Positions 16,786 through 25,301 of a DNA stretch of 64,000 bases are shown here, piece after piece. The stretch covers positions 124,001 to 188,000 of the forward strand of contig NZ_JANIBM010000008.1 of assembly GCF_024505045.1 (NCBI RefSeq), in the 5' to 3' direction. This stretch comes from Methylomonas aurea. Its GTDB lineage: Bacteria; Pseudomonadota; Gammaproteobacteria; Methylococcales; Methylomonadaceae. Under the pieces are notes generated by a model. The model was not told where the DNA came from. It worked only from the letters and a program-made list of their open reading frames with translations, and did not search any database. Made by a program: the position numbers and the translations under genes. Position 1 is the first letter of the stretch. Every line of letters starts with the position of its first letter.

Positions 16786-19700
16786 TTACTGAATCTGTAG
16801 CCAGTATAGCCGGTTGGCTGTACCCGCGGAGGCTGTTTGCCCTTTATTTTTAATCGATTCTATATTGCTACTGGTGCCGGAGCCTTCTTTTACGGCTATG
16901 CCGGTTCCTTCCTTATCCAACCAAACCAAAGACTTCACCATACCTACAGAGAATTGCGCACCGGAAGCGGTATTTCCACTGGGCAATGTATCCTTACTAT
17001 CAAATTTATCGTCATTATTTAAATCGAATGACGAAGTTGCGGTTGCTCCGCCGGTCTTGAAATCTACTTCCATTAGCCAACTGGTACCGCCCGGACTACA
17101 AGGGTCCGAAGATGGAATTGCCGTCAAAAATATGATGCGGTCTAATTTTAATAAAGCGCTGGAAATAACTCTCTCGCCTTGAGCGGTGCCCGAAGATGGC
17201 AACAAATCCATATACCAGCCGCGTTTAGTGCTGTAATCCACAGAGTTTGCCGAGGTTCCCCTTAGGTTGTATTGGTAGGTTATCAGGCATTCGTTAGTTG
17301 GCGTTAGCGGGTCATCAGTGCAGTCGGTAATAGTTCTGGTTGTGCCTTTAGTGATTTCTTCGTTAATAGTTTGAGCAACTAAATTACTGCGTGTTACTGT
17401 GCCTGTTGTAGACGGTTTGTCCCAAATCGCGTAAAAACTTTGCACCTCGGCATTAGTTACATCCGTAGTTGTTAAGTATCTGCCAGTGCCAAAAAAAACC
17501 AAGATGCCGCCGTCGGAATGAGCGCCCAAGACCGGCTGCGCGGTAATTGGTTGAGTAACACCGGTCGTTCGTTCGGCGGTAAACAAAGGCACGCCAGCAT
17601 TTGCTAATCCCCAGCCGGTTGAAGAAGTACTAGTTAAATCAAACTTCCAAAGGTTTCCCTGCAGATCCCCGGCGTAGACGTAGTCAATGATTTTATCGCC
17701 GTTACTATCGTATAGTTTGGGCGTGGACAGCCCGTTACCGGTGCTCGTGTTGGTCGGTATTTTCTTGATTAAAGTACCGGTGTTTAAATTAACGATATAA
17801 AGAAAGGCTTTTTCGGCGGCGCTATTGTAGCCGTTGCCGAAAATGGCTACCCAGGTGCCGTCATTGAGCAGACCTATTTGAGGCTGGCTGTAGGTTAAGC
17901 CCAATGCGTTAATATCGGTTGTGCCAACGTTTCCGGTATCGGCGTCTGTTCCTTGGTATTCCCACAAAACATCTGCGGCGGGGCTGAAGGCACCCGGATT
18001 TGAAATATTCAGAGCATAAATCGATTTACCGCCCTTATTTAAACCTCCGACCAGTACCGTTTTCCAAGAGCCATTCAAATACGCATCGCTGATAGTCGGA
18101 GAGCCGTCCACATAATAGGTATGAGCATAATCCGTGTCGGTTAGCTTGCTTAGATTGTTATAAGTCCCGGCCGGTACGTAGGCAAGAATCTCTTTGCCGG
18201 AATTGATATTTCCTGTGTCAGCCCGAAACCCGTGCAACATGCCGTCATTGGCGCCGACATAAACCATCGGAATGCGAGGTGTGGAACCGCTGGTTTTGTT
18301 GGTTACGAACTGGAGATAAGTCGATTGTCCTGGGGTCGATGTCGGTAAATGCTCATACCCGTAGCTTTCATTTTTGGTGAATAACGGGTCGGAATCGATT
18401 ACGTCTGCCAATGTAGTGCTGTTACGATTTCGGAATGTTCCTCCGTTGCGCACTTCGAAGCTAGCGTCGCCTCTGATCCAATTCAACCGGTTTTGGCCTG
18501 TGGTAGTCGAGCCGAGAACGCCGGAGGAACTGGTCTGCAGATTGGTTTGTTGGCCAGCGCTTAGGTTGTCCCAAAGAAAAGTGGTGCCTACCGATTGGTT
18601 AAACGTGTATATGTTGCGCGCCGTTGCGGCTGGAATCAGCGTGCCGGCGTCCCAATTGGCGTCGTTAATATCCAATCTACCATCGCTATTGACGTCGACA
18701 ACAAAACCAGAGCTATTCACTGGAAAATTGAATAAATGGCCGCTCCAATCCGTCGAGTTGAACTGAGCCTGGTATAACATCGTGCCGCTTTGTATGCTGG
18801 TCGAGTTTGCCGCTGCAGCGGAGGCGGCTGCCGTGCGTTTCAGAACGTCATCAAGCGCGCTTTTAAGGGATGTTTCCAGATTTTTTGGATCGATTGCAAA
18901 GAAATAACGATCGGGTTTGTCATCGAGGTTGCTATCCCATTCCGCCTTGGCGTTTGGCTTATTGTCGTTATTGGCATCGATAAAACCTCCCCACTTGGCG
19001 GCATAATAGAGCGGTTGTTGCAAACTGTTCGCTGAACTCGAACCAATCGTATAGGTTACCGAGGTTGCCGCATCGCTGGTGTTACAGTTTGCGCATGCGG
19101 TGGTGCCTTGGGGATCGGTGTAATCGTAAGTGTTGATGCCGGAATGGGCGTGGAATCCATCCTTGGTTGTCCCGCTGATGATGTAACCAAAACCCATTGG
19201 ATAGGGAGTTGACTGGGCTATGACGTCGGTAGTGATAGTGGCTTGAGTCGAGGTGACCGAATAGCTCAGAATGCCCCATTGATCTTGGTCGAAATCGCCG
19301 CCTTGTTCGCTGTCTTCCCAATTTATATAGAGTTTGCCTGTGTTCGTCGTCGCCGTGCTGGACTGGCTGACGATCTTGAAATCGACGATTGCACAGTTTC
19401 CGCCGATATCGGTGTTTTGGCATGCCGGTAAAATAGTCACGGTTTTTGTTGAACTGCCCGGCACTGGCACTACGATTTTGGGAACCTGCGGAGATAAAGC
19501 GACTCCGTAAGTGGTGACGAGCTGTTTACCTTGCAAATCGGACCGAATATCGTTGGTGTGAGAGTAATGCGCCAAGCCCGCCATATGATACGAGCCCGAG
19601 AGTCGGGGGGCGTCCGGGCATGTGCCTCGTACGTCGCTCAAATTGCTGACGGTTTTGGCAGTACACAACTGGTTATTATTGAATCCGTTTTCTCCGACGA

Positions 19701-21735
19701 AGAAACTATTGCCCGGAATGTTTTCTCCGGTACCCACTGTGTTCGTCAAGGTATTCATGTCGGAAGCACCTAAATCGGTCACAGCACCCAGTTCGTCGCC
19801 GTCGTATGAACTGGTACTAGCATTGAATTGAATGATGTTTTGGGTGGCGCACCACTGGGCCGGAATCACCGGATCGCTGACAGATGCGGTGGTGAGGCCG
19901 GAGATGTAGCCGGAGTCGTCAACGTTAAACGTCGATGATGCGGATTTGCCAGCCAGATAACGCAAGGATGCCAATAGAATTTCGGACTGGGGGTTGCCCC
20001 AGTTGTTACACGATCCGTTCGAGAATGTGTTCAGACCCCAGCTGCAACCGGCACTGCCTGTGACGCCAAAATAAGTACCGTCATCGTGGCGGTAACCATA
20101 AATCCTCACCTTATTGAGCGTGTTGATGATCGCGCCAGTAGTAGGTGCGGTTTTGAAAGTGCCGTTCGTGGATACGTTAATTTCATCGGATAACGACGAG
20201 GCATTTTTACGCAGTACCCCACCGGATTTGTTTTTACCGTAAGAACCTGTCATCAGGCCGAAGCGTACTTTGTTGTCATCGCCGTAAGTTTGTAATAAAC
20301 CAATCGGCTTGCGAGTTCCGTCAGGGTAAATTTTGCAGTTTTCGGTGCCGATGTAATTTGAGTCACAGACTTTGATTTTTGCAGAGTAGTCCTGCGAACC
20401 TAAGCCTTGGCTCGATTTGGATGGATTGTCACTTTGCGCGCTTATGCCGGAACTAGACGATACGTTACCGTTGGAAGCTGCCTTTTCTTCCGACCAGCGA
20501 CATTGCCATCGCTCATTAGAGGCCCATAAAGAATAATTGCCCTTTGCTACCCGGATTAAGGGATCGTCAGTGACGTTTTGCGATAAAGTGGTGCTAGAAA
20601 CCGTTGTGTTACATAGTGTGATACCGCTGGCAACCTCGGTTGACGTAAATGGCGTCAGTTGTGTTAAGTCTGAGCCGCTATAAAATTTAGCGAAACTATG
20701 GGCGTCATTTGGCAGATAGCTGCGCTGTAATACTGTTGTGCCGGCAACTGGGCCGGTGGTGGTAGTGGTGGTCGAGGTGGTCGTGGATTCGTAAGGCGTG
20801 GTACTGGTGGATGTAAACGTTTTAGTATAGGTGTTGGTATAAGGCCTTACTCTGGTACTACACATGCCCCCACCTAAAGAATCGTTCCGGCTAGTAACGG
20901 TGTAAGTGGTTGTATAGGTTTTTGTGTAGAACGTCGAAGTGGTTCTATTGAAAGAGGTGTTGTAGCTTGTGGTATACGTAGTTGTGGTTACGGTGCCCAG
21001 CGGCGTGTCGGTATAAGTAGTTATCGCAGTGCTATTAGTCGGAGTGCTATTGGTCGGCGTCCCATCCGTTGTTGGGCCATTTTGAGTCGCACTGGCAGCA
21101 GAGTCTGCGCTAGGTGCCGATTCCGGACTGGTTATAGGCAGTAGAGAGCAAAGGGTATTCGGCCCGTTATACCTTGATCCTTGGCTGGTATTGGTTAAGG
21201 TCGTATCCGTCAACGTATAAGCGCTAGCAGGCGATGCGGAGCCGGTCGCAACGGGGGTGGATGTGACCGGTGGCGTTGTGGTCGTGGTAGTGCTTGATGT
21301 ATTACCGGTATCGGTCGAACGCAGCCCTCCGTACAGAATCTTCCGGATCGTATCCATCCGAGTCATGCTGGCCCAATTCAGAAAGTTTCCGCTCCAGGCC
21401 CCGCTGCAATATTTGTTGCTGGTTGTGGTACTCGGCTCGAATCTTTTGTTGGTTGTGCTGTAGGTATAGCATTTGTAACTATCAAAATAGCCGTAGTAAT
21501 CGAAACTATGCTTGTACGATGTTTCTGGAGTGCCGTCATTGTCGAGGTCCGAGTAATCGTCGAAGGCTTTGAACGATAGCTGGTGGTCTTTGGATATGTT
21601 CAGCATTAATATCGGCGTAGTCGACGACGTCAAAAATAGAGGCGTATCGGCTAGATTGAGTTGTGCGGCCCGACTTCCGAATGATATGGCCGCTAACACA
21701 GCTATCGGCAGTAATTTGGTAAACCTATTTTTCAT
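16786..21735 (-). CDS. pilY1: Type IV pilus tip-associated adhesin PilY1, very large
   Basis: 1,649 residues against about 1,160 in P. aeruginosa. A Sec signal peptide (residues 1-23, ending SRAA) leads to the mature N-terminus. Several calcium-loop-like DxDxDG motifs are visible (DLDNDGTPE near 64; DVNSDGRLDINDANWD; DANNDNKPN; DSNGDKIIDYVYAGD in the C-terminal propeller). The propeller also has VYVGANDGMLHGFRADTG, a PilY1 hallmark. Residues about 142-334 are an extreme Thr/Ser/Tyr-rich stretch not expected in the family. PilY1 sits at the pilus tip, controls extension and retraction, and can act in adhesion and surface sensing. Confidence 0.92.
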   Translation of the reverse strand: MKNRFTKLLPIAVLAAISFGSRAAQLNLADTPLFLTSSTTPILMLNISKDHQLSFKAFDDYSDLDNDGTPETSYKHSFDYYGYFDSYKCYTYSTTNKRFEPSTTTSNKYCSGAWSGNFLNWASMTRMDTIRKILYGGLRSTDTGNTSSTTTTTTPPVTSTPVATGSASPASAYTLTDTTLTNTSQGSRYNGPNTLCSLLPITSPESAPSADSAASATQNGPTTDGTPTNSTPTNSTAITTYTDTPLGTVTTTTYTTSYNTSFNRTTSTFYTKTYTTTYTVTSRNDSLGGGMCSTRVRPYTNTYTKTFTSTSTTPYESTTTSTTTTTTGPVAGTTVLQRSYLPNDAHSFAKFYSGSDLTQLTPFTSTEVASGITLCNTTVSSTTLSQNVTDDPLIRVAKGNYSLWASNERWQCRWSEEKAASNGNVSSSSGISAQSDNPSKSSQGLGSQDYSAKIKVCDSNYIGTENCKIYPDGTRKPIGLLQTYGDDNKVRFGLMTGSYGKNKSGGVLRKNASSLSDEINVSTNGTFKTAPTTGAIINTLNKVRIYGYRHDDGTYFGVTGSAGCSWGLNTFSNGSCNNWGNPQSEILLASLRYLAGKSASSTFNVDDSGYISGLTTASVSDPVIPAQWCATQNIIQFNASTSSYDGDELGAVTDLGASDMNTLTNTVGTGENIPGNSFFVGENGFNNNQLCTAKTVSNLSDVRGTCPDAPRLSGSYHMAGLAHYSHTNDIRSDLQGKQLVTTYGVALSPQVPKIVVPVPGSSTKTVTILPACQNTDIGGNCAIVDFKIVSQSSTATTNTGKLYINWEDSEQGGDFDQDQWGILSYSVTSTQATITTDVIAQSTPYPMGFGYIISGTTKDGFHAHSGINTYDYTDPQGTTACANCNTSDAATSVTYTIGSSSANSLQQPLYYAAKWGGFIDANNDNKPNAKAEWDSNLDDKPDRYFFAIDPKNLETSLKSALDDVLKRTAAASAAAANSTSIQSGTMLYQAQFNSTDWSGHLFNFPVNSSGFVVDVNSDGRLDINDANWDAGTLIPAATARNIYTFNQSVGTTFLWDNLSAGQQTNLQTSSSGVLGSTTTGQNRLNWIRGDASFEVRNGGTFRNRNSTTLADVIDSDPLFTKNESYGYEHLPTSTPGQSTYLQFVTNKTSGSTPRIPMVYVGANDGMLHGFRADTGNINSGKEILAYVPAGTYNNLSKLTDTDYAHTYYVDGSPTISDAYLNGSWKTVLVGGLNKGGKSIYALNISNPGAFSPAADVLWEYQGTDADTGNVGTTDINALGLTYSQPQIGLLNDGTWVAIFGNGYNSAAEKAFLYIVNLNTGTLIKKIPTNTSTGNGLSTPKLYDSNGDKIIDYVYAGDLQGNLWKFDLTSTSSTGWGLANAGVPLFTAERTTGVTQPITAQPVLGAHSDGGILVFFGTGRYLTTTDVTNAEVQSFYAIWDKPSTTGTVTRSNLVAQTINEEITKGTTRTITDCTDDPLTPTNECLITYQYNLRGTSANSVDYSTKRGWYMDLLPSSGTAQGERVISSALLKLDRIIFLTAIPSSDPCSPGGTSWLMEVDFKTGGATATSSFDLNNDDKFDSKDTLPSGNTASGAQFSVGMVKSLVWLDKEGTGIAVKEGSGTSSNIESIKNKGQTASAGTANRLYWLQIQ

Positions 21736-21766
21736 GGCGGTTGTCCTGAAAATCAGTTGTGCGACC

Positions 21767-22378
21767 TTAGGGAGTGACGCTAAACATGGCTTGTAAAATT
21801 ACGATTACACTGCTATCGCCCCCTATAGCCCTTGCCGTGACTCGGTATTTTTCAGTTGTTCCTTCGTTAGTCATCCTTTCGACAACATACATGGGCTGTG
21901 CCGCTATTTGGTTAAGTGCAACAGGGGCAGTACGCGCATTAGCGTCCGACCAGGTAAATTGTTGGGTGGCGCCGTTGCAATCGGCGGCTCCGGTTCCGTT
22001 CCAATAACTGGCGTTGTTGGGTAAGCAAACATTGATCGCCTTTAGGCCCGGGCCAGTAACTGTGCCGCTGGTGTTATTAGCCGGAAGCGGAATTAATGAA
22101 CGAATATTGGCGCCAGTCGTTAAATTGCTTTCGACGTATTTAAGTGCCGCTTCAGCAGCTTGTAACGCGAGATCCTGATTGCGGCTGTTGCCGGCCATGC
22201 GTTCTTCCAGCGTACTCATCTGAGCTACGTTAACCCCGAGAACTGAAAGCATGATCAAAAAAATCAGAGCGGTGAATAAGGTGGCGCCGGTTTGCCGGGT
22301 TAACGGGGACATCGCTACCCGCAAAGTAGGCTGCCATCCGGGCCGATTTTTAGCGTCAAAGCGGAGTAACCTTTTCAT
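21767..22378 (-). CDS. pilX: Type IV pilus assembly protein PilX
   Basis: 203 residues. The pilin-like N-terminal helix GATLFTALIFLIMLSVLGV is followed by the PilX signature STLEERMAGNSRNQDLALQ and AAEAAL. From the ATG at 22378 (overlapping the pilW stop as ATGA) the leader would be 31 residues, long for a prepilin. The internal ATG at 22312 (MSPLTRQTG) would give a normal 9-residue leader. I keep the overlap start but the choice is open. Confidence 0.88.
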   Translation of the reverse strand: MKRLLRFDAKNRPGWQPTLRVAMSPLTRQTGATLFTALIFLIMLSVLGVNVAQMSTLEERMAGNSRNQDLALQAAEAALKYVESNLTTGANIRSLIPLPANNTSGTVTGPGLKAINVCLPNNASYWNGTGAADCNGATQQFTWSDANARTAPVALNQIAAQPMYVVERMTNEGTTEKYRVTARAIGGDSSVIVILQAMFSVTP

Positions 22379-23541
22379 AACCGATTTTTAATGGCAATCG
22401 TGGTCGTGAATACTTTGCGCAGTAAGTAGTCGGTGGGAGTCACCGTCTCCCCGGTGTCCTCGCTGTCGCCGTCGCCGTTCTTGTCTATCGAATATCGCTG
22501 AGGAGAAGAGGTTATGCCTTGTTCATCTTGGCGCGACACCATCAACAGACTTACCCTGATACCGAGCACTTTAGACCAGTCGGCTACAGCGTCTGCCGTA
22601 ACGTACGCGTCCACGGCTTTGTCGGTTCCGGTGTCTACCGCGTAGGATATTTGCATGTCCTGAACGCCTTCGATCAGTTCTTCTGCGGTATTGGTTGGCG
22701 AACCGCCGGAAGTGGATAACACCTGACGGTACAAGGATGGTTGGTTGCTGGCGTTATTACGGAGGTAGTAAGTGGTCGCGCTAAGCCGAAACAATCGCGA
22801 ACCGGCATCGAAAGTATCGGAGGTGCCGTCTGGACAGGAACCAATCGGACTGCCAAGGCCTTTTCGGCTGTTTCCCGCATTGCAAGGCGATACGGCATTA
22901 TGTTGAATCAGGCTATGCCCGCAGTTGCCGTTACTGTTTAAGGTGCAGTCTTTGGTATTCTGAAACAATGCTATCCGCGAGCAGTCGGCTTTAGCCGCAA
23001 TCAAAATCTGGCCTTGTTTGATATCGTGGTTAGCGGTCAGCGTAAACTGCGGTGGTGTCGAGGCCGGGGTATGGGAAGAGACTATATATTCTTGAGTGTT
23101 GTCGGCGTGCAAGATCGTTACCGCATCACCGGCTATGACATTTCCTACTACACCGTTGATACCAGTCGGAAAAGCGCTCCAAGCCGTAGCGCTGGCTTTT
23201 TCGTAACCGATTAGCGGTTGCCCTATTAGATTTTTGTCCCAATCCGTACTGTTAACTAGAACGTTTATATCGCCGCCGGCAGCCGAGTTGACCGGACAAC
23301 CTCTAAATCCGGCCATGCGCATGTCTTTTTCAAGGATATGGAAGGCTGTACGGGCACCTTCTTGCATCCGGGCCAATACATCTTGGCTGCGGAAGCTTTG
23401 CCGGGAGGCCAGCAACACATATCCGATTGCGGCTATGATGACCAAGCCGACAGTCAACGAAACCATCAATTCTATCAACGTAACGCCCAACATAGCGTTG
23501 GGTAGCGGCTTTAACACGGTTAATTTCGGGCTGCTATTCAT
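22375..23541 (-). CDS. pilW: Type IV pilus assembly protein PilW
   Basis: 388 residues. Prepilin cleavage is expected before VTLIELMVSLTVGLVIIAA (GVTLIELM, residues 19-26). VLLASRQSFRSQDVLARMQE and AFHILEKDMRMAGFRGC follow the PilW pattern. A long C-terminal pseudopilin domain contains several cysteines. It overlaps pilV upstream (4 bp) and pilX downstream (4 bp), so the block is translationally coupled. Confidence 0.9.
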   Translation of the reverse strand: MNSSPKLTVLKPLPNAMLGVTLIELMVSLTVGLVIIAAIGYVLLASRQSFRSQDVLARMQEGARTAFHILEKDMRMAGFRGCPVNSAAGGDINVLVNSTDWDKNLIGQPLIGYEKASATAWSAFPTGINGVVGNVIAGDAVTILHADNTQEYIVSSHTPASTPPQFTLTANHDIKQGQILIAAKADCSRIALFQNTKDCTLNSNGNCGHSLIQHNAVSPCNAGNSRKGLGSPIGSCPDGTSDTFDAGSRLFRLSATTYYLRNNASNQPSLYRQVLSTSGGSPTNTAEELIEGVQDMQISYAVDTGTDKAVDAYVTADAVADWSKVLGIRVSLLMVSRQDEQGITSSPQRYSIDKNGDGDSEDTGETVTPTDYLLRKVFTTTIAIKNRL

Positions 23542-24062
23542 ATCACGCTTTGAGTAGTAAAAACTGTAGGCGTAATAGTGCCGTCAGCAGCGCCTTTTAC
23601 TACTTCGCTCCAGCGAATGTTAATTGTGACGTTCCCACCGCCATCGACTGTTACTTGGCCGTCACCGTTAGGCAGGGATTTTTCCAAATTCGCTTTCCAG
23701 TTTCTCAGTTCCACGTGCTGGATTGCTGAGCCGCTGGGTACGCTTTCACTTGGAGTACTGCCAGTGGGGGCATAGTTGATCGTGAAATTTCCGGCAACGG
23801 CCTGGGCACGATTCAATCTCAAACGCTCCAATATGTCGTAACTCAGCAGCGTCGCTTGGCTCCTTAGAAAAGCACTGTGACTCGCTTTCGCTGATAAAGC
23901 TATAACCCCGGCCTGGCCCAGTAAGCCCAACGAAACTATAAGCATCGTGACAAGAATTTCGATCAGGCTGCTGCCTTGTTGCCTAAGGCGTCGCAGAGTA
24001 ATTCGTTTCCTATTGACACTTAACATTTGTAGTTTTGCCGTTAAGGTTATGGTGATGTACAT
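23538..24062 (-). CDS. pilV: Type IV pilus modification/minor pilin PilV
   Basis: 174 residues. The class III signal is QQGSSLIEILVTMLIVSLGL, with the conserved Glu five residues after the cut, then LGLLGQAGVIALSAKAS and SYDILERLRLNRAQA as in PilV. The start at 24062 overlaps fimT by 16 bp. An internal ATG at 24026 gives a shorter leader (MLSVNRKRITLRRLRQQG). Neither has a good Shine-Dalgarno. Confidence 0.87.
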   Translation of the reverse strand: MYITITLTAKLQMLSVNRKRITLRRLRQQGSSLIEILVTMLIVSLGLLGQAGVIALSAKASHSAFLRSQATLLSYDILERLRLNRAQAVAGNFTINYAPTGSTPSESVPSGSAIQHVELRNWKANLEKSLPNGDGQVTVDGGGNVTINIRWSEVVKGAADGTITPTVFTTQSVI

Positions 24063-24643
24063 GATGTTAGGCCGTCCGGTATGCCGTCACTGTTGGCATC
24101 TTGACCAAGGCGGACCCGGCCCACCGTATTGACAATGATTTGCTTGGCAGTGCCTCGTTCCGGAATGTTGTTGCCGTCCGAATTATCGCAAATTGCAAAA
24201 GAGCCGAACGTGTTGCTCTCTCCGGTTGGGCTATAACTGATATATGTCGAGAAATTGTTGGCTCTCAACGTAAAGTTGGTAGGTAAAGGCTCATAGATCC
24301 TTAAATTACAGTCTTCATTCGCTTCGCAAAGATTGTTATCTCCGTCGTCGTTGAAGGCGTTGGTATTGCTTGAAGACGAGCGGTCGATATCGACGAAAAC
24401 CTGCCAACCGTCTTCCCAGTTCGTGCCCGATTTACGAACGACGACGATTTTGCCGCGCTTTACCGCCTCGCTACGGGCGAAATTCAAAGAGGTGATTAAT
24501 TGGTTTGCCGTACTGGTCAATCGGCTGTTTCTGATGGCCGTGACAAAGCTAGGAACCGCGATAGCCGATAAAATGCCAACTATCGTCACCACCGTAAGTA
24601 ACTCGATCAGTGTGAATCCTAGGAGGGATGAGGGTTTTCTCAT
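24047..24643 (-). CDS. fimT: GspH/FimT family pseudopilin
   Basis: 198 residues. The leader MRKPSSLLG is cut before FTLIELLTVVTIVGILSAIA. SRLTSTANQLITSLNFARSE followed by AVKRG is the FimT/GspH signature, and the C-terminal GspH domain is complete. Aspartate-rich DGDNNLCEANED and DANSDGIPDG look like calcium-binding loops, echoing PilY1. First gene of the minor-pilin operon and divergent from the chemosensory operon. Confidence 0.88.
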   Translation of the reverse strand: MRKPSSLLGFTLIELLTVVTIVGILSAIAVPSFVTAIRNSRLTSTANQLITSLNFARSEAVKRGKIVVVRKSGTNWEDGWQVFVDIDRSSSSNTNAFNDDGDNNLCEANEDCNLRIYEPLPTNFTLRANNFSTYISYSPTGESNTFGSFAICDNSDGNNIPERGTAKQIIVNTVGRVRLGQDANSDGIPDGLTSCTSP

Positions 24644-24707
24644 AGGTCGGAGTGTCTCCAGCTTTCCTGCGCGGTTCTTTGTGAAGCCGGATGGAAGATA
24701 GCACAGT

Positions 24708-24736
24708 ATTAAACAAAGTTATGAGAGCTGAAACAA
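24708..24736 (-). promoter_or_regulatory. Possible promoter of the pilus operon
   Basis: On the minus strand TTGTTT (24736-24731), 17 bp of spacer and TTTAAT (24713-24708), 65 bp upstream of fimT. The -10 is good (5 of 6), the -35 weak (3 of 6). In the whole 255-bp divergent gap I found no convincing sigma-54 or sigma-28 site. Confidence 0.3.
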
Positions 24737-24898
24737 AATTCGGCTGAGCCTCGCAAGAACGGATTTCAGTAACTACACTGTTAAGCGAGCTTGGCTAAAA
24801 TTCCCCTGTCTCGGAATTGCCCCCGGAGCTTGGCGATCCGGCCAATACGGCAATTTCGGCTAAGTAATTAACGAGTCTTAAATTTGGAGGAAATAATT

Positions 24899-25261
24899 GT
24901 GGCGACGATTCTTGCCGTAGACGATTCGGCATCGATGAGACAAATGGTGGCGTTTACCTTGAAAGGGGCTGGTTTCAGCGTAGTGGAGGCCGTCGATGGC
25001 GTGGATGCTTTGAATAAAGCCAAGGCGCAGGTATTCGATTGTGTGGTGACCGATGTCAATATGCCCAACAAAGACGGAATCGAATTGATCAGGGAATTGC
25101 GCGCGCTGCCCAATTACAAATTCACGCCGATGCTGATGTTAACCACCGAGGCCGGCGCGGATAAAAAACAACAGGGTAAGGATGCCGGGGCCACCGGATG
25201 GATCGTAAAGCCGTTCAATCCCGACCAATTGCTGAAAACGATCAAGAAGGTCATGGGTTAA
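24899..25261 (+). CDS. cheY: CheY-type single-domain response regulator
   Basis: 120 residues, a lone receiver domain. Acidic pair D8-D9 (VDDS), phosphoacceptor D52 in VTDVNMPNKDG, switch threonine in LTTEAG, and lysine in IVKPF are all present. I start at the GTG at 24899, which follows a GGAGG Shine-Dalgarno (24886-24890). The longer frame from a TTG would place that Shine-Dalgarno inside the gene. First gene of the chemosensory operon; it should carry the output of the CheA encoded next. Confidence 0.88.
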   Translation: MATILAVDDSASMRQMVAFTLKGAGFSVVEAVDGVDALNKAKAQVFDCVVTDVNMPNKDGIELIRELRALPNYKFTPMLMLTTEAGADKKQQGKDAGATGWIVKPFNPDQLLKTIKKVMG

Positions 25262-25301
25262 GTTTTCGCTAGCGTCTGGGCAATCAATTCTGGGTGGTTG
25301 T

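Noticed and set aside
24644-24898. Sigma-54 or sigma-28 promoters in the pil/che divergent gap
   Set aside because: No TGGCAC-N5-TTGC or TAAA-N15-GCCGATAA match with correct spacing on either strand.
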